Of a DNA stretch of 64,000 bases, positions 1 through 13,552 are shown one piece after another (the stretch's first letter is position 1; each line of letters starts with the position of its first letter). This DNA is from Liolophura sinensis (Eukaryota; Mollusca; Polyplacophora; Chitonida; Chitonidae). A program made the position numbers and the translations under genes. The DNA is taken from the NCBI RefSeq assembly GCF_032854445.1, contig NC_088295.1, forward strand, positions 86,449,836 to 86,513,835, written 5' to 3'. Below the pieces are notes generated by a model that did not search any database, was not told where the DNA came from, and saw nothing but the letters and a program-made list of their open reading frames with translations.

Positions 1-251
1 AAACATCGGGCAAGGGAAAACTCACCTGGTCCAAGAACGAGACTTGTGAATGCGCTGAGGAAATTACCTGTGTGGGACACATGTTTATCTGTACATTACA
101 TGTTAATCAGTGTGATTTAATAAGATTTAGAGTCTCATCAAATGCCTCATCTGATGATGTTCATCTCCTGTTTTAGTTGGATTGTTTTGAAACAACCTGG
201 TTGATAAACAATGCTGTGACTTGATTTCAGCTGTGTTTACTGTCATTTCAG

Positions 252-3200
252 TTGTGCCAGCTGTGTCGTAAGGATGACAATGAGGCGGAACTGCTTCTGT
301 GTGATAGTTGTGACAAGGGCTACCATACCTACTGCTTCAAAGTAAGATGTCTTCTTAGCTTAGTCATTACATGTACCTTATACTGTAACACAGTGTGTAT
401 CCCTCTGTAACCAAAGTCCTCTGCTTGTAGTGGGAGTGCAGATACATGTAAAGTTCAATCTCCTGGAACCTGTAGCAGACTGTCTATCCCCTCTGTCATC
501 AGACACTGCCCTCTGATTGCACTGGGAGGGATATGGAGGAATTTTTGTGCAAGTAAGGTTTAATCTCATGGGACCAGTAGCAGAGTGTCTATTCCCTCTG
601 TTGTCAGACAGTGTCCTCTGATTGCACTAGGAGGGATACCATGGAGTCCTTGTGCAGATAAACTTTAATCTCATGGGACCTGTAGCAGTATGTCTAACCC
701 CTCTGTCATCAGACATTGTCCTCCGCTTGCACTAGGAGGGATATCATGGAGTACTTGTGCAGATAAAGTTTAATCTCACGGGAAGTGTAGCAGAGTGTCT
801 ATCCCCTCTGTGGTCATACAATGTCCTCTGCTTGCACTAGGAGGGATATTGTGGAGTGCTTGTGCAGATAAGGTTTAATCTCATGGGACCTGTATCAGAG
901 TGCCTATCCCCTCTGTCGTCATACAATGTCCTCTGCTTGCACTAGGAGGGATATCATGGAGTGCTTGTCTATCCCCTCTGTCGTCATACAATGTCCTATG
1001 CTTGCACCAGGAGAGATATCATGGAGTGCTTGTGCAGATAAAGTTTAATCTCAGGGACCTGTAGCAGAGTGTCTATCCCCTCTGTCATCAGACAGTGTCC
1101 TCCGCTTGCACTAGGAGGGATATCATGGAGTGCTTGTGCAGATAAAGTTTAATCTCATGGGACCCATAGCAGAGTGTCTATTCTCTTTGTCGTCATACAA
1201 TGTCCTTCGCTCGTACATAGAGGGATATAAAGGAGGGCTTGTGCAGATAAGGTTTAATCTCATGGGACCTGTATCAGAGTGTCTATCCCCTCTGTCACCA
1301 GACAATGTCTTCTGCTTGCACTAGGAGGGATATCATGGAGTACTTGTGCAGATAAAACATTGGGCTGTCACTAATCAGACAAATTTAGTACACTTGTTTA
1401 AACAGAATAGAGAATTATTTTAATGGAAGATGGGATAAATATTCTGCAGTTATGAGAAGTTCTGTTTTGAAAATATAAGCCTTAACTAGTAACCACCAGT
1501 CAGTGTGAAGAGGAAACATTTAATTCTGTTGTTGTTTCGAGCTTTCATTTTGTACCGTATGTTATAAATGTATTTATGTCTATTTATCTTCCTTTTTTTC
1601 TTCTCCAAACAGCCAAAGATGGTATCAATTCCAGATGGGGACTGGTACTGCTATGAATGTATCTCAAAGGTGAGTGTGTTATGTTTACAAAATAGTTTTA
1701 CTTTTTCTCAGAAATTTTGATTGATATGCACATATGTGTACCTCCATATTTTACCTCCATATTGACTCCATTTAGATCTCCATATTTCAGCTATACATGT
1801 ACTTTAATTTGGAGAGCATTTTGCTACTATTAGTTGATGTTGCATAACTAATGTAGAATGAATTCTTTTACCTTCCTCTGTCGCAACATTTATATTTAAA
1901 GTGCTAATGTTTTCCTCCCTCAGGCCACTGGTCTTCCTCACTGCGCTGTGTGTGGAAAGAAGACAGGAAAACTGCTGGAGTGTGGCACATGTCCCCGTGC
2001 CTTACACATGGACTGTATGGAATCTCCACCAGCCAAGTAAGATTACTCACCTCTAAAAATAACCCAATGAGCATTTTAATTGCAAATAATATGTCGTAAA
2101 ATATTGCTTTTTTGCGGAAACTGTCCTACCTTCCAAGCAAACCTGAAAACATCCTTTTGAAGATTAGAAGCTCTAAAAATCAGGTAACTTGCTCATAGAG
2201 GAAATTTTTTCATCAACTACAGCAATTACTTTTCATGTACATGTACTACATGTAAAGGCTTAAATTTATATATATGTATTTCTTTTTCTAAATCCATTTT
2301 CTGTATATACTGATGTGTGCAACAGATTCAACATTTATATCTATTTTGGTTCACAGAGCACCGAAGAAGTGGTTTTGTCCCTCCTGTGTGGCAGAGAAGG
2401 TAAGTCATTTCTGTTCTTCACAGGGTGTATGAGAGTTAACCAGACAGAAAAACAAAACCACCATAGTAATATTGGAAATCTTGAAATTGATTTCAAGATA
2501 TTTTTTGGACGTGAAAATATTTACGTGTAAGAAATTTCTTAAGATTGTGATTGCTCTCTAATCATAGGCCTTTTTTTTCAGTCCAAAAACAAGAAAAGCA
2601 AGAAAAAGGCCAAGAAAGATGAAAAGGCTGCTAAAGAAACGAAGAAAGATAGAAGAGACCCTGAAAGTGTTACGGAGACTTCAACACCAGAGCCCAAGAC
2701 AAAGAAGGGGAAAACCACACCTGTTGTTGACAGCACCAAAGACTCAGAGGACCTAGAGCCATGCAGGTGGGCAGGATGGAGACAGACTTAGACAAGGATC
2801 ACATGAATCCTGTTATGTTTGTCTATTGCTTGCCATATTATGGATGCAATTCTGCCGAATTGGTGTTAAACCATTATTCATTCATTCCTGTGGTGCACAT
2901 GGTTTTATAGTGCTTAACATATTTCCTACACATGTGAAGAAAGAACTCAGTCTGGACATTTCTTTCTATATAATGTGGTATTTGTTGGTATTTTTGTTAT
3001 CAACCTGTTGAAATATTCTTAACTTGTGTGAGGATTACAGGCTTTACTGAGTAACAAGGTGTAATAATTTCTGAACATATAGATGTAACAATTACTGGCC
3101 TTTCTGGATTATAACAAGTACGGTAATGTCCATTGTCTGTAATGTGTGTGTTTCAGAGTGTTGTTACCAGAGATGGAGAAGCATGAAGACAGCTGGCCAT

Positions 3201-3892
3201 TCCTACAGCCGGTCAACACTAAACAGTTCCCTCAGTACAAGAAGTACATCAAACATCCAATGGACTTCAGTACAATGAGGACTAAGCTCAAGGAGAATGT
3301 GTAAGAAAGTTCAACTGATTTTTTTTTTGTTGATGTCTGCTAGGTTAAGTCAATCGCAGTTGAAACCTTACTTTATACCCAAGAGCATTTCCTGCTAATT
3401 GGTGTTTAAATGTAAAAGATTCTTTGCAAGGCTTACATGCCATGCCTTGAGTACTGGAAGACAGATGATACTTTTTGTCTTTTCTCAAGCAAAAGTGTGT
3501 TGCTCCATATTTACCATTAAGCCATATTGTTTGGCTTGAATGTCGAAATTACACATCGGTTTATAATAATTGTCAATCATTGATTTGTTCACGTCTACAC
3601 ATAGCAGGAAGCGTTGACTTGTGGGTGATGCATGTTTTGTCATTGAACTGGTCTATTTTACCAGTGTAGTCACATGAAACTTGCGGAATAACATAGATGT
3701 AATAAATGGGTTTTTGTACCTCTGGTGTGTTGTAGGTACAAGTCCCGCGGAGAGTTTGCTGCTGATGCCCGCCTGGTCTTCAACAATTGTGAAACCTTCA
3801 ACGAGGATGACTCAGAAGTGGGGAAAGCTGGTCACAACATGAGGAAACTGTTTGAGCAACGGTGGAAAGAACTGTGTTCACAGAACAGCTAG
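252..3892 (+). CDS. BAZ2: BAZ2/Toutatis-like bromodomain protein, 3' end (two PHD fingers plus bromodomain)
   Basis: C-terminal 262 residues of an ISWI-complex (NoRC-type) chromatin reader; the upstream DDT/MBD part lies outside the window. Exons seen: 252-341, 1613-1669, 1924-2036, 2357-2399, 2582-2766, 3157-3300, 3736-3892, all with AG/GT edges and compatible phases, total 789 nt including TAG. The first two exons give a C4HC3 PHD finger (LCQLCRKDDNEAELLLCDSC). The next two give a second PHD finger (HCAVCGKKTGKLLECGTC, closing with WFCPSC). A Lys-rich linker follows, then a bromodomain with the WPF shelf, the segment IKHPMDFSTM and the acetyl-lysine-binding Asn within NCETFNEDDS. The ending HNMRKLFEQRW matches BAZ2A/BAZ2B closely. 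BAZ2 assignment is firm from recalled sequences; A versus B is not meaningful in an invertebrate. The two adjacent PHD fingers differ from vertebrate BAZ2, which has one. Confidence 0.9.
395..1352 (+). repeat. 105-bp minisatellite in BAZ2-like intron
   Basis: About nine tandem, diverged copies of a roughly 105-bp unit, recognisable by GCACTAGGAGGGATATCATG, then TTGTGCAGATAAAGTTTAAT, then AGCAGAGTGTCTATCCCCTC. One copy near 965-1000 is shortened. The array fills most of the intron between the two exons of PHD finger 1. Short ORFs on both strands here are products of the repeat and not genes. Confidence 0.9.
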
Positions 3893-6830
3893 CCTACATC
3901 TGTGATAGCGTCTCAGCTCATATATACCACCTGTGCTGTACTGACTCACCCCTCTCATTGTCATCATCGTCATCATCACATGGACTTGTTGCCAGTCATC
4001 ATCCATCTTACCATTACTGGAGGTGAATCCTGAAACGACTTACTTTTCTATTGGATCTGCATGGGCTATTGGCTATACCATGATAGCAGAGGATGGTTTA
4101 GACTGATCAAGCTGCATGCTTAATGCGTCTGTTTTCCTGTGCCTGGAGTCCTCCATGCACCCTGACCCTGGCATCTTGTTGTTCAGCCTGGTCCTCTATC
4201 CCTGTAGTGATGTGTGCTCAGGTGATGTCAGAGGCAAGATGTCAAGTGTGCTCAGGGGAAACTACTATCTCCTGTACTTGATGTCAACAAATGTGCAATG
4301 TTAGGTAGAAGTCACATTTTACACTCATATTCCATGTGGAACTTTACACTCATATTCCGTGTGGAACTTTACACGTGTCGTTGGACTCATCTTCGATATT
4401 GCTGAAGTTTATAAATGTGTCTGATATTTTTTTGCCACGATTAATAAATATTTATATACTTTGTCCTTGCTAATTTATGTGGGATGTGAGGAGTGGATTC
4501 CCTGTCATCATCCCTTTCAGTGCTGATTGTATGGTAAACTTGACTGTTATCAGTGATTGAGGTTAAGTTATTGTTTTCTACCCTTGTGTACATTGTTAAA
4601 TTATTGTTCAGATGTGCAGATTGTTTTCTGGTATTGGTATACTATAAAACTGTTAGATGGTGTATGTGATCAGCTGTAATGTCCGTCAGAAGGTTACTGA
4701 AGTGTAGCTGTGGTCAGTACTCTCCACAGTTTACTTTGTGAAAGTCATAAACATTTTTGAAGCATATTGGTTTTCTGAGTGTGTACAAACAGCGTATCTG
4801 ATGGTATAATATACTGCAAGTCTGTCTGACTGGGCTCTGTTTTTGGGGAGCATTCGTGAACATAAGTAATCAATGTTTTAGATCAGTCTATGTTATTGTT
4901 AGTATTGTAGAAATTTGCCTTGTGATAGGTTCTAGGTGTAGTATGTTTCACTGAAAAGAATGACTCCAGCTGAGAGCTTCAGTAAGGTATAGTATACTGC
5001 ACATAACTGGATGTAGTATGACAAGTTTTTATAGACAAGAGTTGTCATTGCATCAGATTCCTCAGTTGGCCAAATTTTAAATTCAACTTTTATGTGTTTT
5101 TTTTTTTTTTCTCTTGGCATAATACTGACTAGGCTGCTCTGTAAGAGTTATTTTTCAAATACATGTATTGTAGAAATGGTTCAGTAGATCTGTGATATGT
5201 TAAAGAGATCATGAATTTTAAAGTAGCTTAGCACATGACTAAATGATTGAAATATTCTGTGGTGAGTTTATCATGCTGGCAACTTGACTATTAAGGATGA
5301 ATTTACAGTAGGCGTGTCATGTAAAGAACCTGTTATGCCTGGCCACATTATCTGATTCTGAAATAGGACCAATACAAGAAGTTGATGTACAACCAAGCCT
5401 TCTTTTGCTTGTGTGTTGAACGTGAGGGCTTGACAAGCAAGTACATGTAGATATCCACAAGAGCGAGCGTGTGTATGAGATATTGTCGATCTGCAGGACT
5501 GCTTTACCAAACCTTAATTTAAAGTCAAGTTTCTGTATGCTTTTTTTTTTTTTTTTTTTTTTTTTGTAAGTCCAGTCACCCTTGTGACATTATGAAGCCA
5601 GATAATTACCTCCTGAAAAAACATGAAAAAAGTAGATTTTCCAAATTTTGTAAAAGTGGCTCTGTGATCTGTGTTGAGTGCAGATGGGTAACTTTTCTCG
5701 GGTAATTATGATAACAGGGTAGTTCCAGGTTCCAGGTTTATTTAAATCATGCTTCACATAATTTTTTTTTTTTGAGGAGTGGGGAGAGTTGAGGGATCAA
5801 GTATTCCAGCACTTGTCTAATCTAGTTTTATATGTATAGCCTTTCCCAGCTAAAGAAATTCAGGCCTTGTGTGAATCAGTGATTAGAAGGAAAATGTATC
5901 TTTAGTGTTTCATTCTGTGGAAGGTCTTTGTGAAACAGTTTATTCCAGGAATCTTTGACAGTAGTTACATGTAAGTGTTGAATAAACGTATTCAACTGGG
6001 ACAGAAATCAATTCCGGAAATTGATTTCTCAATAATGGTAATGTCTGAGGTCTTTGATCATTTCCAGTTACTCCTGTCAAGTGTGTATCTCTCACATCAG
6101 CTATTGTCAGAATCCTACAGGACAGAAGCTCAGGGAACTTACAACTGTTTGACTGGCTGATTTCTCATGGTGTAATTAACTCCCAGGCAAGTCCACATCA
6201 TATTACAGAGGGGGGAGCACATTAACACTATCACGTGTTTAAATCTCCTCCAACTGAACGGACACAAGTGATACTCTGGAGGCAAACACTCCTTAAATCT
6301 GTTTCACTTTCAGTATCTAGCATGTGGTGTGGTACCTTCCATCGTCATTCTCATAAGACCATAAGCATATCATAGAATTTTATCAAGTAGTATGATCGCC
6401 TGACTGTTTTTTGCTCCAAATCACAGCAGACATGTTTTTATGGCAAGAATCCCTGCTGAACTGAAACGGGACCAAAGGCCAGAATTTTTGGCCCTGAAGA
6501 ATGGATGTATGAAAACGCTGGAGCATGGCTCGGCCTAAAGGTTCACAGATCATTTAGTACTAGGTTGTCAAGATTCATATTGTTTTGATCCCAGAAATGT
6601 TGTCAACTTGCAGTAAAATTGTTGTCATTCTGTTTCACAGTTGTTATACTCTATAGATACATTGTACAAATCATCCCATTTTTATCATTATTTAATACAT
6701 GTGAATATGATTGTTAAAAGTGGTGTATTACTGTAAGTAGAAAGGACAAGAAATCTATTGTTTTCTATTGCCTGTAATATGGCTGCTGTAATCTTTGACG
6801 CTGTGAAGAACTATAATAAAAACAATTTCT
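3893..6830 (+). other. Probable 3'UTR of the BAZ2-like gene
   Basis: No gene-like ORF follows the stop codon. AATAAA signals occur near 4443 and 5982, and a good one at 6815-6820 just before an AT-rich drop-off, so the transcript may have alternative 3' ends, the longest near 6.83 kb. The stretch contains a 25-bp tandem pair at about 4317-4373 and a run of about 25 T at 5541-5566. The exact end is an inference. Confidence 0.45.
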
Positions 6831-6908
6831 AAACTTAAATCTGTTTGTCTGATCAACTCTGCCTGATTTCTGTTGATACAGGTGATCTGGGAACTTAAGA
6901 TCCATCCT

Positions 6909-7042
6909 GGGACCGGTTTCATGAAGCTCACTTAGCTAAGTAAGCCCTTAACTACCTACCATGACAACGTAGGTTATAGAGATATAAAATGCACTTGGCT
7001 AAGGGCAACTTAACACTAAGCAAGCTTCATGAAACCGGCCCC
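6909..7042. mobile_element. Foldback MITE-like element with terminal inverted repeats
   Basis: The ends are inverted copies: GGGACCGGTTTCATGAAGC on the left and GCTTCATGAAACCGGCCCC on the right, enclosing about 95 bp. The inside is itself partly self-complementary (TTAGCTAAGTAAGCCCTTA against GGCTAAGGGC). This is the structure of a small non-autonomous DNA transposon. There is no coding capacity. I cannot see a clear target duplication, so the family is not assigned. Confidence 0.7.
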
Positions 7043-7330
7043 TAAATAGAAAAATTTTAATGACTGGTATGCTATTTCACCTAAAGTTTGGCCTGTAAAA
7101 ACACACTACTGATATACAGCAGGAGTCTTTTAAGGTACTGTAGAATAATCAGGTCTAAGACGTGTAAAATTGATTATCATACTTCCTAAATGAGCGCTCA
7201 TCACAAAGGAGTTGGCTGATGTTCTTGGTATCTTTAAACGTGTAACTCTGTTAGTACATGTATGTATAGGCATGGCAACACTATGAAGTCAGAAGCCCTG
7301 GAATCAAACCCTGGTTAGGTCATACTTTAA

Positions 7331-7550
7331 ATTTATTTATTTATTTATTTGATTGGTGTGCTACGCCGTACTCAAGAATATTTCACTTGTACGACGGCGG
7401 CCAGCATTATGGTGGGAGGAAACCGAGCAGAGCCCGGGGAAAACCCACGACCATCCGCAGGTTGCTGGCAGACCTTCCCACTTACGGCCGGAGAGGAAGC
7501 CAGCATGAGCTGGACTTGAACTCACAGCAACTGCACTGGTGAGAGGCTCA
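7331..7550 (-). mobile_element. tRNA-derived SINE copy, 5'-truncated
   Basis: Minus-strand copy of the SINE family whose complete form is at 17720-17987. The plus strand shows the complement of the A/T-rich tail (TTATTTATTTGATTGG), then the conserved core through to the B-box area. The tRNA-like head is missing. The 127-aa ORF across it on the minus strand is SINE sequence and flank, not a gene. Confidence 0.85.
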
Positions 7551-10500
7551 TTACAACTGAAACAGTATGACTTTTTTTTACCTTTAGCCATAAAAGACTT
7601 CCAACTCAAAACTTCCCTACTGCTGGGGCTCACAAGGTGTGTGATCAATTCTTGAAAGTTTGTGGATTCCCACCCCCACCCTCCACCCACTCCCTCACTC
7701 TTCATGAGGCCTTGTGACAGTATGTGACCCACGAGACACGTCACTAGTGCAATCTAACTTTCGCTGAAGACCACTCGTCTTCCATCAATATGGTTTACAT
7801 GTATGTACATCATACACGGGAAAGTTCATCAGGAAGTTGCTAATGGTCAGGGGTTTGAAGTAAATACATGCAAATAAAAATGGCAGTTGTTAAATTCTTT
7901 TATTTCTTTGTGGCTGTTATGAGTGCGTGATGTTTTCTAATGGCTGTGATAGACAGTACCAAGATGTGGTAATATTGAAGAAAGCTCCATATAGAAATCT
8001 CACCATGTACTCACTCATCAAATAAACCCACAAGAAAGACAGATAAAAAATAACACAAAAATGAGCCTTACTGACCAGCAGAAAACACACTTGTGGAAAG
8101 TAGCATATAAGGTAAACTAAGATTATACTAGAGGTAAGACTAACCTCACCTGCTGAAGTTCTACAATACATGTATTACACGGAAAAAAACTTAATGTCCC
8201 TTTTTTTCACATTTGACATTGATGAAGCGGATAAATGTGCGTTGTACTGTATATACAACACAATGTTTATGCTCTCCATCAGTTCTGTGAGTGTTAACAG
8301 CATTCAATCTACCTGTCTGTTTAGTATGGATAACACAAGCAAGTTAAAATAGCAAAAGTATGTTGCATTAAGACTATCTGCTTCGGAATTTTTTCTTTCC
8401 ATAACTTTCTCGTATCTTAAGTCCAGACAATTATACATCGTTTCACTGTAAGACATAATTTGTTTTATTTAGCTAATACTATGGAGAAGAAAATCCACAA
8501 AGTCTGTCTGTTTAAAGAAATCACTAAGTACCACTAAGATCTACACTTACAGTTCACTGTAGCAATAAGAAAGTCACAATGATGAGAAAGAAATATCTAT
8601 CTCACACATGACAATTTCGTCAATTTTAGCACTTGTAAGCCAAATCCAGACCTTTTATTCTAAAAAAAACTGTAGAAAAAAAAGAGGAATCTCATGTTTC
8701 TCATGTCTGAGTTTCCTGTCTTTTGATCAATACTTCGTTAGAGCTCCTGGTTGATAGCAAGAAGAGCAAGGAACACTTAAGGCCTGCAGCTGGGTTGAGG
8801 CAAAACTGAACAATTTGTGTTATATAAGTGTGCAGATAACAGCATGTGTAAGTTAGCAGTGCGGCACTAGATGTACGGTATTTACACAGACTGTGCATAA
8901 CCCTGAGAAAATGATTCTACAGCTGAACGGATACGCTGAATACAACTACCGATACCTAAAATATGATACTGGAGTATATTTACAAGTGCTAAAGGTGTGG
9001 ATTTCAAAGAACAAACCATTAAAATTCAACTTTACAATGATCTTCTTAAACATGTCCATATATATAGTTATGTATATATTTAATAATATGGCTTCTTTCT
9101 ATGAATGATATATTTATCTTCATATTCCATATTCATAGCAAACATGAAATGGTTATTCTCTCTCCTAACAAATGGTTTTTCCTGCAATGACAATTACATA
9201 ACCATCACAGAAAAGAATAACTACGACAAACCACACAACAAACACAACTGTTTTTGTTAGTGTAGACAATACTGTATCATACTGCTGACAGTGTATCACA
9301 CAGTTGTGCATACACAACACAGTATCACTTAGTCAAATCAGTACACTGTATCACACAGCACAGTAACACAGCAGTTAACTTTGTCTGGTACATCCATATC
9401 ATGTACAAAAACACACCCTCTTTACAAGATAACTGTATAATACAATTAAAACAAATATGACAATTATGCAAAACAAACAATATATGATCTATCCAAAATT
9501 GCAATCAGATTTTAAATAAAAGGGAAAACAGTGATAAAAGTGGAGCATAAACTGTGTGTACTTTGTTTATATACATGTTCATGCAAATTTGATAAGTCTG
9601 AAGAAATCAGATCTGTCCAGCGCAATCCACCTGGAGAGCACATGTTCAGACCCTTACACGAGCTTCCATCAACTGACCCCAGTTCATATATCTCAAATGC
9701 TAGTACATATAATCATAAAATCTGAAATAAACTGTAGAAACAAACTGGATTTAATTTTTTTTTCTTTTAAACTTAACATCAACCCCCTAAGACGGTTTGT
9801 GAGTGAAACACGTTCGACTCTTTAACAAATAGCAGCTCATCAAATCCATAACCCTGTGTCACCCTGACGTCTACATTCATGAAGCTCTAAAAAACAAAGA
9901 CAATTTGTACATATACATGATCTATTAACAATTTCTTCTTAACCCATGATTAAAAATACTTTTGCTTGTATTAATTTCTTCCTAGAAATGAATTAGGCAA
10001 AGCACCAGTGGCTGATTCTACAAAGCCAGTTTTGGCTTTTTGAGCTTATTTTCAAGATCTGCAAAGTAAAATTTTGACCACCTCATCAACGTTAACTTAA
10101 GACGAATGTGTGAAAAACTTCTAAAATCAAAAACTAAGCATTGTGACAACATTTTCCATTTTGTCTCAAGTCAGAAGTGGAAGCACTAGGCCCCAAAATA
10201 ACAATGGCTCAGCTTAGCACAAACTCAATCTCAATCCAGCTCTCTGGTTTGACTATAAGCCACAATTTTCATCTTTGTCATGATAGTTTTTAATTTTTTA
10301 ACTCTTTACATTTCACTCCATTAATTCCAATGGTTAGTCACAAACTTAACACAGCAATCGGGTCTAAATCTGTGCTAAGCCAAAATTAGCATCATTGTCT
10401 CTGTCATCACATGCCCAACCAAAATGTAGGCAGCTGGAACGACAAAACTATGACAGTGAAATAATGCTATAAACAGTTCAGATGAATACAGACATATTTA

Positions 10501-12239
10501 TCCTACATATCACTATATATCATACACAAAAGGTTGTTCAAAAATGAGGCAATAAGAGGATCAACAAGGGCTTCTCTAAGCCCTGCATTCTCTTTTTGAT
10601 TTTCTTTCATCATCCAGCAACAATAAAAACCCTAACTAAAAATAGTACAGCATGGACAAACTAGGGCAGAAACACTGTGCTTTAGCATAAACACCCAAAA
10701 ATTGCTAAAAACACATATACAAATGCACAAACAAAAGCATAGTAAAATAAAATCTGGTTGGTGTTTCGTCTCATTGAAGGGACCTGCCCTTTCTCCGTCG
10801 ATTCCATACACCTTCTCATTTATGGGAGACCAATATCAGGGTTAGAGGCTACAGGCTTTGGAATACTAGACCAACTTTACCGAGCTGGTTCACATTTACC
10901 AGCTAAAAGGGCACCATGTGATTTTAAGTAGAGACAGAAATGCAGGTCTATCATCCCAAGGCCATCATGTTTTACAACATTATGTAAAACTAAAGACAGA
11001 TGCCATCCATTTATCCTTTTAATGTTGGAGACATTAACTGGGACCTTACAAATACATCAAACTAGGAACCCATTTTACTGATGTCAACTGTTCCTTTCCC
11101 AGCTCACCATGATGCTACATTGAAGATAGCATAGCATTACAGTGGAAACTGGTGCAATCAAACATTGTACACTACAATCACTTTTTGACGAAACAATGAC
11201 TCTGGATGCTAGCACCACCTCCCCGGATTAAAACCTATGTCGCCTCCAGATAGAATTTTAAAAAACGGCAAGAAGAAAATCCTTCTTGACTGTGTTTCTG
11301 TTCAGGTTAGACATTAGGCCAGATTTGCAATTGAGAGTTTCTCTGATGAACTTGTAGATAAATGGTGAACAAATTTACACCTCCATTGAATAATCAGACT
11401 GATACAAAGGTTTTACTCCAAATCATCTTTACAACAACCTTTAAGCTACAATGACATATGGAACCATAAAAACATTTAAAGTATGTATTTATCCCTCTAA
11501 GACTTGCAAGGCCATTTTCCCTATCTATTATATCTCACAGTTTACATATTTACATATGTACTCGCACATCTATCTACGTACATGTATATATAATCTTTAT
11601 ACCTATGTATATATGTATATGTGTATGTTTGTATTTACATGGTACATATTTACATAATTACACACCTTCTGGCAATGTACACGTCAGTACTTTGCTTACA
11701 CTACACTACTGTCTGTTATTGTATAGTAAAACTGGAGAACTAATTAAGAATAAACTACTGGTAGCAATCATGACAGCATTTACATAAAACTTGAGAGAAT
11801 AAAAAGCAAAAGATATAGATGACTTAGAACATGATAATATGCGGTCATTATTCTTTATGATGCTGAAGTTTGATGAACACATTTAACTGATGTCAAATGT
11901 CAGCAAAAACTCCTACTACGTCTAAATGTAAGCTTATACACATCTCTAGTTGGTGTGTATACTGTTACATGATTATCCAATGATTGCCTCACCTATCAGG
12001 TGCATTGCCCTAGACAGGTAAACAGCTATACACGAATGAGATCATTAGCTGCAGACTACTGTGCTGTGACACATACTCCTGTTCTAGGCCCTTTTGGTTT
12101 ACATGGAATAATTCACCTCAAACTATGTTTTATTTACAAATTAAAGTTTGTTATGACAGGGCTTCACATGGTTCAGGATAAAGCAATCGGTAAATTCCTA
12201 TGGCTATAATCAACAGACAACCACATGTAATAAATATAA

Positions 12240-12660
12240 ATGTTAGCTTAGAATTGTACCTGTACTTAATTACCATATCTGTACAAATACCTATACTTGA
12301 TAACGATACCAGTACAATAACCATACTTGATAACTGTACCTGTACACATATCTGCACTGTATTACCTTAGCTCTGCACATAACTGTACTTGATAACCACA
12401 CCTGTACACATACACTGTACTGGATTATCATACCTGTGCTTGATTACCATAACTGTACACATATACTGTACATGTACTTAATTACCACACCTGTACAAAT
12501 ACCTGTACTGGATTACCATACCTGTACTGGATTATGATAACTGTACACATACCTGTACTTGAATTACCATAACTGTACACACATCTGTATTTGAATTACC
12601 ATACCTGTACTTCATTATCATACCTGTATATATACCTGTACTTGATTACCATGCCTGTGC
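12240..12660. repeat. Degenerate minisatellite rich in CCTGTACTTGATTACCATA
   Basis: Loose tandem array with a unit of about 30 bp built on (A)CCTGTAC(A/T)...TGATTACCATA, heavily diverged. It lies downstream of the ATF-like stop codon. Confidence 0.75.
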
Positions 12661-13004
12661 ACATACATACAAATGCTACATTAGAGTTGTGTGTTAAAGA
12701 CATAAGAGCTGTATATACATCATGGACACCCCTCAAACAAAAGACAATATGGTTCACTACAGACATTCCCTGTCTGCTTGATAACGAGATCATTTAGATA
12801 GACATTCAACACTTGAGCAATTGCCCAGTACAGAGTGAATTGTGTTTGTCATATGGCACTTACTAGAAGAATTGGTAAAATATCAATTTAATGCTACATT
12901 CAACAAAAAAGGGGAAATTTCCTGATGCCTTCAGGTCATTTACTTCTGCCATAGACAGTGTCAACTTGCAAGGTTTATGGAGACAGCCGCTAAGAAACAG
13001 ACAC

Positions 13005-13552
13005 AACAGTACTGTATATACAGCAGTACTACACATTGACATATATAGCAGTACTATACACTGATATATACAACAGTACTACACATTTACATATATAGCA
13101 GTACTACACACTGACACATATAGCAGTACTATACACTGATATATACAACAGCACTACACACTGACATATATAGCAGTACTATACACTGATATATATAGCA
13201 GTACTACACACTGATATATACAACAGTACTACACACTTACATATATAGCAGTACTACACATTGACATATATAGCAGTACTACACACTGACACATGTAGCA
13301 GTACTACACACTGATATATACAGTAGTACTACACACTGACACATACAGCAGTACTACACACTGATATATATGTACGTGGGAAGGTCTGGCACCAACCTGC
13401 GGATGGTCATGGGATTCCCCCAGGCTATGCCCAGTTTCCTTCCACCAAAATGCTGGCTGTATAAGTGAAATATTCATGAGTACAGCATAAAACACCAATC
13501 AAATAAATAAATAAATCATTGACATATATAGCAGTACTACACACTGACAGTA
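13005..13552. repeat. 25-bp minisatellite (TATATAGCAGTACTACACACTGACA), split by a SINE
   Basis: About 15 copies of a 25-bp unit run from 13005 to about 13371. A 5'-truncated SINE follows (13372-13517), and one more copy of the same unit resumes at 13519-13550. The array therefore predates the SINE insertion. Confidence 0.9.
13372..13517 (+). mobile_element. tRNA-derived SINE copy, 5'-truncated, nested in a minisatellite
   Basis: Starts at GTACGTGGGAAGGTCTGGC, the middle of the SINE, and runs to the AATAAATAAATAAAT tail. Several core positions differ from the family consensus, so it is not among the youngest copies. Confidence 0.85.

Noticed and set aside
1-251. Possible exon of the BAZ2-like gene at the left edge (frame with LTWSKNETCECAEE)
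   Set aside because: Before the PHD finger BAZ2 proteins end in an AWEKSIMK-type segment; this frame matches poorly and no clean donor in phase is seen, so I treat it as intron.
7361-7744. 127-residue minus-strand ORF, and similar ORFs at 23350-23581, 24980-25255, 30493-30838 and 31751-32008
   Set aside because: All are SINE sequence: they share peptides such as SSSAHAGFLS and NAGRRRISEIFLSTA read from the core and tail.
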